In this document: positions 38,941 to 46,412 of the stretch, in pieces
How the letters are laid out: each line of letters opens with the position of its first letter
Numbering within the stretch: position 1 is the stretch's first letter
Assembly (NCBI GenBank): GCA_963770535.1
Contig: CAVYPZ010000007.1
Location: forward strand, 744,001-808,000
From: RYN-230 sp963770535
GTDB lineage: Bacteria; Actinomycetota; Actinomycetes; Streptosporangiales; Streptosporangiaceae
Direction of reading: 5' to 3'
Length of the DNA stretch: 64,000 bases
Program-made: the position numbers and the translations under genes
The notes under the pieces: generated by a model
What the model was told of the DNA's origin: nothing
The model's input: the letters and a program-made list of their open reading frames with translations, nothing else
Databases searched by the model: none

Positions 38941-39700
38941 GCTGCTCGAGCTGCTCGCAGCGGCGGGGCAGCTCCAGGTCGAGGAGGCGGCGAAGGCGCT
39001 CGGGGTGTCCGAGGCCACGGTCCGCCGGGATCTCGACGAACTCGCCAGCCAGCAGATGCTGACCCGGATCCGGGGCGGCGCCGTGGCCAAGGGCGTGACC
39101 TACGACCTGCCGCTGCGGTACAAGAGCGAACGGCATCCGAGCGAGAAGCAGCGCATCGCGGCGGTCGCGGCCGGGCTGGTGCGGCCGGGCCAGGTCGCCG
39201 GGCTGAACGGCGGCACCACCACCACCGAGGTGGCCCGGGCCCTGGCCACCCGCCGCGACCTGAACTCGCAGGTGCCGCCGCCCGCCGTCACCGTGGTGAC
39301 CAACGCGCTGAACATCGCGACCGAGCTGGCCGTCCGCCAGCACATCAAGATCGTGGCCACTGGCGGGGTGGCCCGGCCGCAGTCCTACGAGCTGACCGGG
39401 CCCGCTGGCCACCGGCGTGCTGGAGCAGGTCACCCTGGACGTGGCCATCCTGGGCGTCGACGGGATCGACGCGGCGGCCGGCGCGACCGCGCACCACGAG
39501 GGCGAGGCGAGCACAACCGGCTGATGGCCCGGCAGGCGGCCCTGGTGGTGATCGCCGCGGACAGCTCCAAGGTCGGCCGCCGCGCGTTCGCCCGGATCTG
39601 CACCGCGGGGGAGATCGACGTGCTGGTCACCGACACCGGGATAGCCGCCGAGGACGCGGCCCGCCTCGAGGACGCGGGAGTTGACGTTGTCACCGCCTGA
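38915..39700 (+). CDS. DeoR-family transcriptional regulator (two cancelling frameshifts)
   Basis: 261 residues. The HTH reads ELLAAAGQLQVEEAAKALGVSEATVRRDLDEL, followed by TRIRGGAV. The sugar-phosphate-sensing domain has GLNGGTTTTEVARAL and VTNALNIATELA. From about 39403 to 39508 the frame reads Arg/Gly nonsense; the shifted frame restores LEQVTLDVAILGVDGIDAAAGATAHHEGEA, the expected DeoR segment. ATG 38915 follows GGAGGCGCCG. DeoR proteins of this type (AgaR, GatR) respond to phosphorylated intermediates, so it probably controls this locus. Confidence 0.83.
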   Translation: MTRYRRWNELLELLAAAGQLQVEEAAKALGVSEATVRRDLDELASQQMLTRIRGGAVAKGVTYDLPLRYKSERHPSEKQRIAAVAAGLVRPGQVAGLNGGTTTTEVARALATRRDLNSQVPPPAVTVVTNALNIATELAVRQHIKIVATGGVARPQSYELTGPAGHRRAGAGHPGRGHPGRRRDRRGGRRDRAPRGRGEHNRLMARQAALVVIAADSSKVGRRAFARICTAGEIDVLVTDTGIAAEDAARLEDAGVDVVTA

Positions 39701-40737
39701 GCCCGTGCCGCCTGAGCCCGTGCCGCCTGAAGCCGTGCCGCCTGAAGCCGTGCGGTCTGAGGCTGACGGCGGGCCCATCGACCTGGTCGTCGTGGGCGAC
39801 TGCAACCCGGACGTGCTCGTCCTCGGCGAGGACGTGACCCCCGCGTTCGGCCAGCAGGAGAAGCTGGTGCCGTCCATATCGCTGGTCGTCGGCGGGTCCG
39901 CGTCGATCACGGCGGTGGCCGCGGCCCGGCTCGGCCTCAGCGTCGCGCTGGTCGCCGCGGTCGGCGCCGACCCGGCGGGCCAGTTCATGCTGGACCAGCT
40001 GGCCCGCGAGGGGGTGGCCACCGGCGCCGTGGCCGTCCGCGGGGACAGCCCGACCGGGATGACCGTCGCCCTGTCGGACGGCGGTGACCGGGCCATCCTG
40101 ACCGCCCTCGGCGCCGTGGGCTCGCTGACCGCCGCCGACGTCCCGGCCGCGCTGCTCGCGCCGGGCCCGGCACGTGCACGTCAGCTCCTACTTCCTGCTC
40201 GAGGAGTCGCTCGGGCCCGGCCTGGCCACGGTGATGGCCACCGCGCAGGCCGCCGGCGCGACCGTGTCGCTGGACACCAACTGGGATCCGTCCGGGCGGT
40301 GGGGCGACGACCGGCTCGCCGCCGTGCTGGCCCGGGCGGACCTGCTGCTGCCCAACGAGGCTGAGGCGGTCCGGCTGAGCGGCGAGCCGGACCTGACCGC
40401 GGCCGTGCCCGTGCTCACCGCGGCCGGCTCCCGCCTGGCGGTCAAGCTGGGGGCCCGCGGCGCGCTGTGTGCCGACAGCACCCGCCGGTACCGGGTCAGC
40501 GTGCCGCCCCTGGTGCCGGTGGACGCCACCGGGGCCGGTGACTGCTTCAACGCCGGGCTGATCGCGGGCCTGCTGCAGGGGCTGGCCCTGCCGGAGGCTG
40601 CCGCGCTCGGCTGCGCCGTCGGCGCCCTGTCCACCCGCGCGCCGGGCGGCACCGGGAGCACCCCCGCCCTGCCGGAGGCCCTGGCCCTGGCCGGCACCGC
40701 GACGGTCACGATCCCCAGCCCCAGCGCGCATTCGTGA
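39681..40737 (+). CDS. Ribokinase-like PfkB carbohydrate kinase (one frameshift)
   Basis: About 350 residues. A repetitive PPEPV/PPEAV N-terminus leads into DLVVVGDCNPDVLVLG, SLVVGGSASITAVAAARLG and VAAVGADPAGQF. An extra base near 40165 breaks the frame. The rest contains HVHVSSYFLLEESLGPGL, DTNWDPSGRW, LLLPNEAEAVRLSG and the catalytic VDATGAGDCFNAG. This is a ribokinase/2-keto-3-deoxygluconate-kinase-like sugar kinase. In context it could phosphorylate free galactosamine at C6, which an ABC-based route would require. The start is uncertain: TTG at 39681 or 39687, or a GTG within the repeats. It overlaps the DeoR stop. Confidence 0.75.
39693..39752 (+). repeat. 15-bp in-frame minisatellite, four units
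   Basis: CCGCCTGAGCCCGTG occurs twice, then CCGCCTGAAGCCGTG twice, head to tail, encoding PPEPV, PPEPV, PPEAV, PPEAV at the kinase N-terminus. The first unit also supplies the TGA stop of the DeoR gene. Unit number could vary without frameshift. Confidence 0.85.
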
Positions 40738-40781
40738 GGCTGTCAGGCGGATCGCGCATTCGTGAGGCTGTCAGGCGGATC
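40726..40781. repeat. Perfect 28-bp tandem duplication at a convergent gene junction
   Basis: The 28-base unit at 40726-40753 is repeated exactly at 40754-40781. The first copy contains the kinase stop (TGA 40735-40737); the second contains the stop of the opposite-strand DUF4262 gene at 40771. Identity over both copies suggests a recent slippage event. Confidence 0.85.
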
Positions 40782-41265
40782 GCCGGCGCCCGGCGGCCCG
40801 CCGGGCCCGCGGCCCCAGCACCGGCTGCCCGCCGCGCACGCCCTGGTACCCGCGTTCCCAGGGCCATTGGCCCGCGTCGTCGGCGTGCACCACCTGCAGC
40901 GCCCTGACCCGGGGGCCGTACAGCTGCACGGCCGTCAGCAGGTGCGCCGCGGGCTCGGGCACGTTCACGATCTCGATGAGCGGGCCTCCGGCCAGCCGGA
41001 CCTGCTCGCCGGGCCGGGGTGGCGCCGCGTGGATGACGTGCGCGGCGATGTCGTTGAGCAGCCTTCCCGCCCGCCGCACCGGCATCCCGGTGACCACTAA
41101 CTCCGGCCGGCCGAAGGCGGTCAGCCCGGCGGTGTACGCCCACGGCGGGTGGATACGGTCCCGCTCAACCCCCTGCACCGCCCAGCCGTGCGCCTCGATG
41201 AGGCCCCGTAAGTGGCTGAGGTAATCCCCGGACGTGGCCTCCGGGTGATCGCAGATCCAGCACAT
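40771..41265 (-). CDS. DUF4262 domain-containing protein
   Basis: 164 residues, from ATG 41265 preceded by GAGGAGG. The opening MCWICDHPEATSGDYL, then WAVQGVERDRIHPPWAYTAGLTAFGRPELVVTGMP and LNDIAAHVI, fit the uncharacterised DUF4262 family. The protein is soluble with a CxxC-like N-terminus (CWIC) that might bind metal. The C-terminal 20 residues are Arg-rich, near the duplicated 3' end. The molecular role is unknown. It is convergent with the kinase operon. Confidence 0.75.
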   Translation of the reverse strand: MCWICDHPEATSGDYLSHLRGLIEAHGWAVQGVERDRIHPPWAYTAGLTAFGRPELVVTGMPVRRAGRLLNDIAAHVIHAAPPRPGEQVRLAGGPLIEIVNVPEPAAHLLTAVQLYGPRVRALQVVHADDAGQWPWERGYQGVRGGQPVLGPRARRAAGRRRSA

Positions 41266-41387
41266 GCCTCCTCCTCGGGATCGGACCCCACCACCATCCC
41301 GCCCGCCACCGACAGAATCGGGCGCGAGGTGCTGGCGCGGGCACGCCATGGTGAGACGGCCGGCATCACTGCCACGCCTGCCCGCTT

Positions 41388-41407
41388 GCGTATCACATGT
41401 GGTACGC
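41388..41407. promoter_or_regulatory. 20-bp near-perfect inverted repeat before the NTase/XRE pair
   Basis: The element centres on CACATGTG flanked by GCGTAT and GGTACGC, self-complementary except for one pair of positions. TACGCT at 41403-41408 could be a -10 box, so a repressor bound here would block the promoter. The XRE protein of the pair is the natural candidate. Confidence 0.55.
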
Positions 41408-41442
41408 TTGACGTGGCACATCGACCGAGGGCAGCCAAGAGG

Positions 41443-42147
41443 ATGACCAGACCAGGACCTGATACCCCGGGACTCGCACGGGCCGATTTGGTGCGCGTCC
41501 TCGAATCAGCGGCCCGGCTGCAGGAGGTTGTCCCTGATGCTGTCCTCGTGGGCGGCTCCGCGGCTGCACCCTGGGCCAATCACCGCTCCTCTTATGATCA
41601 TGACCACGTCCTGGCCGATCTGGGCGACCGCTTCGGTGCCGTGCTCGGCGCCATCGAAGCGACCGACGGGTGGGTCACTAACCGGGTTACTCCCGGGAAG
41701 ATCATCCTGGGCGAACTCGGCGATATTGAGTCCGGCGTCCGGCAGCTCATCCGCAACCGGCCATTGGAAGTCGCAGAAGTTGCCCTTCCGTCAGGGCATG
41801 CGGTCCGGGTCCCTACCGCGGACGAGACCCTGCGGATTAAGGGCTACCTGATCGTGCGGCGCAATCAGGTGCGCGACTACATCGATGTCGCCGCCCTATC
41901 CGACCGGTGCGGGATCTCTCATGCCGCACAGGTGCTCGGGCATCTCGACGATTACTATTCAGACCAGCGAAGCGCCGAGGCAGCGGGTGTCGCTACCCAG
42001 CTAGCCCGGCAGCTGGCCGATCCACGGCCCGCAGATGCCCGGACGATCAAGCAGCTTCGCGATTACAAAGACCTGGATACCCGGTGGGCTGACTGGGGGA
42101 ACGTGACAGCCGTGTGCCGGGCAGTCGCGGTGGAGATGGCGGCATGA
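41443..42147 (+). CDS. Nucleotidyltransferase-like protein, AbiEii-type toxin candidate
   Basis: 234 residues. The N-terminus carries the nucleotidyltransferase pattern VLVGGSAAAPWANHRSSYDHDH (Gly-Gly-Ser then Asp-His-Asp), followed by LADLGDRFGAVLGAIEATDGW and RIKGYLIVRRNQVRDYIDVAAL. This resembles the AbiEii/AbiGii toxin and DUF1814-type NTase families of type IV toxin-antitoxin systems. The next gene overlaps its stop as ATGA and encodes an HTH protein, as in such modules. Codon third positions are less GC-rich than in neighbours, hinting at transfer. The GAGG abutting the ATG is a weak start signal. Confidence 0.68.
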   Translation: MTRPGPDTPGLARADLVRVLESAARLQEVVPDAVLVGGSAAAPWANHRSSYDHDHVLADLGDRFGAVLGAIEATDGWVTNRVTPGKIILGELGDIESGVRQLIRNRPLEVAEVALPSGHAVRVPTADETLRIKGYLIVRRNQVRDYIDVAALSDRCGISHAAQVLGHLDDYYSDQRSAEAAGVATQLARQLADPRPADARTIKQLRDYKDLDTRWADWGNVTAVCRAVAVEMAA

Positions 42148-42608
42148 CTACGCCCCTGAAGTTCCGCAACATCACCGCGTCGCCGGAAGACCCGGTGGAA
42201 ACCTGGCCATTCGAGGGCGTGCTCGCCGCAGTCGAGAGGGGCACGCTCCCTGATTGGCGCCGCCTGGCGCGGGCGATCCGGGCCGACCCCTGGGGGCCAG
42301 TGGCTCAGCAGGTCCTGGAAGCCGTCCAGCTTTCCCGCCCTTACGGCACCACCGAACTCCTTGAGGGAGTAGTCAGCCGGGCCCGCGAGCTCGCTGCCGA
42401 TTCGGAGCGGGCCGAGGTGGCCACTGAGGTCCGGAATCTGGTGAGCGCATCTGGCCTGTCCCAGCGGGAATTCGCTGCACGTCTGGGAACGTCGCGGTCT
42501 CGCCTGTCCACGTACATGTCGGGCAAGGTTGTGCCCTCGGCAGCCCTGATCGTCCGGATGCGGCGAGCGGCTTCGCAGACCTCAGGGAGCATCCACGGCG
42601 TTCCATGA
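42144..42608 (+). CDS. XRE-family HTH protein, antitoxin candidate
   Basis: 154 residues. The C-terminal HTH reads LVSASGLSQREFAARLGTSRSRLSTYMSGKVVPSAALIVRM, a classic XRE domain. The N-terminal 90 residues are helical and may contact the upstream protein. Its start overlaps the NTase stop as ATGA, so the two are made together. Likely roles are neutralising the NTase and binding the palindrome at 41388-41407. AbiEi itself has a different fold, so this is not the canonical pair. Confidence 0.75.
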   Translation: MTTPLKFRNITASPEDPVETWPFEGVLAAVERGTLPDWRRLARAIRADPWGPVAQQVLEAVQLSRPYGTTELLEGVVSRARELAADSERAEVATEVRNLVSASGLSQREFAARLGTSRSRLSTYMSGKVVPSAALIVRMRRAASQTSGSIHGVP

Positions 42609-42763
42609 CGTGCCCCAGTGCTGAATCGGCCAGTCTGCTTTCCTGCCCGCCGGAGTTACCCGGGCCGCGGTGTGAGTCCCTGCGCTGCCTGCCTTTTGCG
42701 GGGATCCGTCCCCGGACGTGGGTTAGTTTGACCTAGACCGCACTGCGACTTTGGAGGGATGCG

Positions 42764-44035
42764 ATGTCCCAGTACCCAGACGAACTGGGGGCATGGTGGA
42801 CTGGCTTTCCCGGCAGCGACCGCGCTGGCTGGCTCGCGCCCTCCTCGTCCTCCCCCAGTGATCTTGCCCCGGCGCAAGACGGCGTCAGGGGCGCTGTCTC
42901 GAGGCGGGCGCTCAAGCGCAGGCTGGTGATTCCCCCTGGCAAGCGCGAGCGGGCCAAGCGCGAAGCGGTAGCGCAGTGGCGGCGCCAGACGGTCGCCGCC
43001 ATCCGGAAGCCGTCCCTCAAGTCGGGCGTGATCACCCTGGGCTCGGGCTTCGGGGGAACCGGCAAGACTGACGTGGCCGTGACGCTCGCGGCGATCTACG
43101 CCGCTGCGCGGCCTGCCGACCGCGTCATTCTCGCCGACAGCAACGACGACATGCCTCATGGGTACATCAGGCTCGGCGGAGTACCGGTCGAGGCGCTGCC
43201 GCCGGACCAGCGGACGTTGTCCATCCGGGGCTTCTACCAGGCGTGCACGGATGCGAGCATCAAGGTCTACGCGGATCTGCGGGATGCGGTCGCCTGGCTC
43301 CAGGGTGTGGCCGTGATCCGTGGCGACACCGCCGACGAGTGCGTGGGGATCGACTTCGGGGAGCATGAGTACCTGACGGTGCTGGAGTTCCTCCAGTGCA
43401 TGTCCAACATCGTCATCAACGATGGCGGCACGGGACTGTTCGCCAAGCTTCAGGTCGGCACGCTGCTGCATGGTGACAAGTACGTCTTCGTGACGGAGGC
43501 GTCACAGCTGGGCTTCTGGTCCATCGATCAGGTGTTCAGCCGGTACCGGAACTACGAAGGCGAAAAGGACAGGCCCCTGACGGAGCGGGAAAAGACGCAC
43601 CTGAATCTGCTGATGGACGAGGCCACGATCGTGGTGGACAAGTTCAGCGACAACGACCCGGAGCAGGCCCGCTGGCTGACCCGGATCCGCGAGGGCTTCG
43701 AAGGGACGCAAGTGTCGGTGGTGGCGAGTCCCTGGGACCAGGCGCTCGCCAACCGGGTGACCCTGGATCTGGGTGCCGTCGCCGGGGCCACGCTGGACGC
43801 CAAGCTGGCGATGGCCGAGGTGGTGCTGCGCGGAGTTGACCGGGCCAACCGCAGGCGCCTTGGACTTCCCGATGAGGAGGCGCACAGTACCGGCAACGGC
43901 CAGGGGGGTCTGGCCGAGCCGCCGCGCTGGTTCTCCGAGCCGGAGCGGCCGGCAGCTGCCCCCGGATCCCAGCAGGCAGACCTTGATGCCGAGCCCGTGC
44001 GGTCGCCGTGGCCAACCAGCGGAGCCGGCGGTTGA
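42764..44035 (+). CDS. MinD/ParA-like P-loop ATPase
   Basis: 423 residues, start fixed by GGAGGG before ATG 42764. A basic N-terminal segment (RRALKRRLVIPPGKRERAKREAVAQWRRQ) precedes the P-loop GSGFGGTGKTDVAVTLAAIYA and Switch I-like LADSNDDMPHGYIRL. The middle has VLEFLQCMSNIVINDGGTGL and LLMDEATIVVDKFSDNDPEQARWL, as in SIMIBI ATPases. The deviant Walker lysine usual in ParA (KGGxGKT) is replaced by Gly-Phe-Gly. The C-terminal 60 residues are Pro/Gly-rich. Distant relatives work in type VII secretion or chromosome segregation; neither context is present. Confidence 0.72.
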   Translation: MSQYPDELGAWWTGFPGSDRAGWLAPSSSSPSDLAPAQDGVRGAVSRRALKRRLVIPPGKRERAKREAVAQWRRQTVAAIRKPSLKSGVITLGSGFGGTGKTDVAVTLAAIYAAARPADRVILADSNDDMPHGYIRLGGVPVEALPPDQRTLSIRGFYQACTDASIKVYADLRDAVAWLQGVAVIRGDTADECVGIDFGEHEYLTVLEFLQCMSNIVINDGGTGLFAKLQVGTLLHGDKYVFVTEASQLGFWSIDQVFSRYRNYEGEKDRPLTEREKTHLNLLMDEATIVVDKFSDNDPEQARWLTRIREGFEGTQVSVVASPWDQALANRVTLDLGAVAGATLDAKLAMAEVVLRGVDRANRRRLGLPDEEAHSTGNGQGGLAEPPRWFSEPERPAAAPGSQQADLDAEPVRSPWPTSGAGG

Positions 44036-45345
44036 GCTCGCCGGGATGGCCTGGTGGTGAGGGTGCCAGGTACGACAAGCAGCAGGTCGCCGCGCTGCGT
44101 CGCTGGCCTATCGAGGCGGCGGAGAAAGGCTTCGGCGGCCCGGCGCACCAGTCGCCGGTGACCGCCGGGCAGCTGGCCCGCGAACGTCCCCGGGCGGACG
44201 CCGGGCTGCTCAGCACGCCCCGGGTCGTGGTCCGGGAGGACGCCCTGCGCCACAACATCGCGGCCATGGCCGCCTACTGCGCGGCGCATGACGTCAGCCT
44301 GTTCCCCCACGGCAAGACCACGATGGCTCCGCAGGTTATCGCGGCCCAGCTGGACGGGGGCGCGGCAGGCGTCACGGTCGCGACCATCTCGCAGGCCCGG
44401 CTACTGCGGCGTTTCGGGGTGCGGAACATCCTGCTCGCCAACGAGCTCGTGGATGACGCGTCCATCAGCTGGGTGGCCAGCGAGCTGACCGCCGGCAGCC
44501 AGTTCTCCTTTCTCTGCTACGTCGACAGCGTCGCGGGGGCCGGGCGGCTGGACGCGATCCTGGCGGCATGCGGGTTCGCGGGGCGGCTGCGCGTCCTCGT
44601 CGAGCTCGGGCACGAGGACGGCCGGACCGGCTGCCGCACCAGCGCGGAGGGGCTCGCCGTGGCGGCGGCTGTCGCCCGCGCACCGCGGCTCGAGCTCGCG
44701 GGTGTAGCCGGCTACGAGGGTTCCCTGATGGCCCCCACGCCCGGCGAGAAGGCCCGCAAGGCCCGCGAGTACTGCGGGGAGCTGCGCCAGCTGGCCCTGT
44801 CGCTTGCCGCCTCGGGACAGTTCCCCCAGCCGCCGGTGGTGACCGCAGGCGGCTCTGCCTATTTCGACGTGGTCGTGGATGTGCTGGGCGGGCACCCCGG
44901 CTGGACGCTGATCCTGCGCAGCGGGTGTTACGTCACCCACGACCACGGGCTGTACAGCCAGATCGCGCCGTCAGCGCGGAAAGCGCCGGGCGCGCCGGTC
45001 CTGGAACCGGCCCTCGAAGCCTGGGCAGCGGTGCTCTCCCGGCCCGAGCCCGAGACCGCGGTGCTGGGAATCGGGCGCCGGGACATCTCCTCCGATGCGG
45101 GGCATCCCGTGGTCCTGCGCGGGCGCGCGGCCGGCGGAGCGGCCCTCGACCCCGGCGGTTCGGTCGTCATCCGGCTCTTCGATCAGCACGCGGTGCTGTC
45201 CGTCCCCGCAGCTTCCCCGCTCGCGCCCGGCGATGAGGTCTGCCTGGGCATCTCGCATCCATGCACCACGTTCGACAAATGGCGGTGGATCCCGGTGCTC
45301 GACGCCGAGGACCGGATCACCGACGTGATCCGGACCTTCTTCTAG
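44032..45345 (+). CDS. PLP-dependent D-amino-acid dehydratase/aldolase-like protein (fold type III)
   Basis: About 437 residues. The alanine racemase-like barrel starts STPRVVVREDALRHNIAAMAAY. The PLP Lys is in SLFPHGKTTMAPQ. RLRVLVELGHEDGRTGCRT and VAGYEGSL follow, and the C-terminal domain has the zinc-type ligands of D-serine dehydratase (HDHGLYSQI and ISHPCTTFDKWRWIPVLD). Eukaryote-type D-serine dehydratase, D-threonine aldolase or amino-acid deaminase are candidates. TTG 44032 overlaps the ATPase stop as TTGA and has GGAG upstream; GTG 44008 is an alternative. Confidence 0.8.
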   Translation: MSSPGWPGGEGARYDKQQVAALRRWPIEAAEKGFGGPAHQSPVTAGQLARERPRADAGLLSTPRVVVREDALRHNIAAMAAYCAAHDVSLFPHGKTTMAPQVIAAQLDGGAAGVTVATISQARLLRRFGVRNILLANELVDDASISWVASELTAGSQFSFLCYVDSVAGAGRLDAILAACGFAGRLRVLVELGHEDGRTGCRTSAEGLAVAAAVARAPRLELAGVAGYEGSLMAPTPGEKARKAREYCGELRQLALSLAASGQFPQPPVVTAGGSAYFDVVVDVLGGHPGWTLILRSGCYVTHDHGLYSQIAPSARKAPGAPVLEPALEAWAAVLSRPEPETAVLGIGRRDISSDAGHPVVLRGRAAGGAALDPGGSVVIRLFDQHAVLSVPAASPLAPGDEVCLGISHPCTTFDKWRWIPVLDAEDRITDVIRTFF

Positions 45346-45396
45346 GCGGCCCGGGCCGCGGCCGGCACGAACCGCGTCCGGAGGTGCCAGGCCCGC

Positions 45397-46164
45397 TCAC
45401 ATGACAGCCAGCTGCCCGCCATCGATCACGATCTCGGCGCCCGTGATGAAGGAAGCGTCGTCGGAGGCCAGGAACGCGTACGCCGCCGCCACCTCGGCGG
45501 GCCGCCCGGCACGGCCCAGCGGGATGTTGCGGTCGGCGTAGGCGCCCGCGAACTCCTCCCCGCCGAGACCGGCGCTGATGGCCGCGTTCAGGGGCGTCTC
45601 GATGTACCCGGGGCACAGGGCGTTGACGCGGATGCCGTGCCGGCCAAGTTCGACGGCCATGGTCCTGGTCAGCAGCAGCACCCCGCCCTTGGACGCGTTG
45701 TAGTGGGCGTAGTCCGCCTCGCCGCCCAGGCCGTTCGTCGAGGACATGTTGACGATGACCCCGCCGCTGCCCTGGTCCGCCAGCACCCGGGCCACGGCCT
45801 GCGCCACCAGGAACATGCCGCGCAGGTTCACGCTGAGCACCCGGTCCCAGTGCGCTGGGGTGATCGCGAGGAAGGGCTCCCGCCACGCGATCCCGGCGTT
45901 GTTGATCAGGACATCCAGGCCGCCGAGCGCCTCACCTGCCGAGCCGACCAGCCGCGCCACGTCGTCCTCGCGGCTGACGTCCGCCGGGATGCCGCAGACC
46001 GTCCCGGATTCCCCCAGCTCGGCGAGCGCGGCCTCCACCTCGGCGGGGTCGAGCCCGCAGAGGAAGACGCGGGCGCCCTCTTCGAGGAAGCGCTGCGCGG
46101 TCGCCTTGCCGATGCCGCTGCTGCCCCCGCTGATCAGGACTCTCTTACCCCGCAGCCCGCGCAT
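45397..46164 (-). CDS. SDR family oxidoreductase
   Basis: 255 residues from ATG 46164, with GGAGGAG seven bases upstream. NAD(P) motif ISGGSSGIGKATA, acidic CGLDPAE after strand 2 (suggesting NAD), VLINNAGIAW, catalytic Ser in VNMSSTNG, Tyr/Lys in YAHYNASKGG, and PGYIETPLN. It ends with FITGAEIVIDGGQ. A complete classical SDR of the glucose/3-ketoacyl reductase type. It is convergent with the PLP enzyme; the substrate is unknown. Confidence 0.86.
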   Translation of the reverse strand: MRGLRGKRVLISGGSSGIGKATAQRFLEEGARVFLCGLDPAEVEAALAELGESGTVCGIPADVSREDDVARLVGSAGEALGGLDVLINNAGIAWREPFLAITPAHWDRVLSVNLRGMFLVAQAVARVLADQGSGGVIVNMSSTNGLGGEADYAHYNASKGGVLLLTRTMAVELGRHGIRVNALCPGYIETPLNAAISAGLGGEEFAGAYADRNIPLGRAGRPAEVAAAYAFLASDDASFITGAEIVIDGGQLAVM

Positions 46165-46412
46165 CGCGGTCTCCTCCCTCCCGTGCGGCGTCCCTGGTCG
46201 CCGCCCACATCCAAGCACGGCCGCGCACCGCCGCCGTGCGGCAGGGGCGGGTCCGGGCACGCGGCAGGGGCAGGTCCGGGCACGCGGCAGGGGCGCGCCG
46301 TCATGCCGGGATCACCGCTATCACGGAGCAAGGGTGACGCCTCGCCGGGCGTGCCCTTCGCTTTGGGGGGCGGCAAGCGTACCGTGAAGTACGCAACAGG
46401 CGAGGGGGTGCC

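Noticed and set aside
34191..40737. Programmed ribosomal frameshifting as explanation for the broken genes
   Set aside because: Too many genes, both directions of shift and no shared slippery site with downstream structure; indel errors are simpler.
46234..46300. GC-rich 23-bp repeats upstream of the phosphoesterase gene, considered as a CRISPR or operator
   Set aside because: Only two to three imperfect head-to-tail units without spacers; most likely a local duplication.
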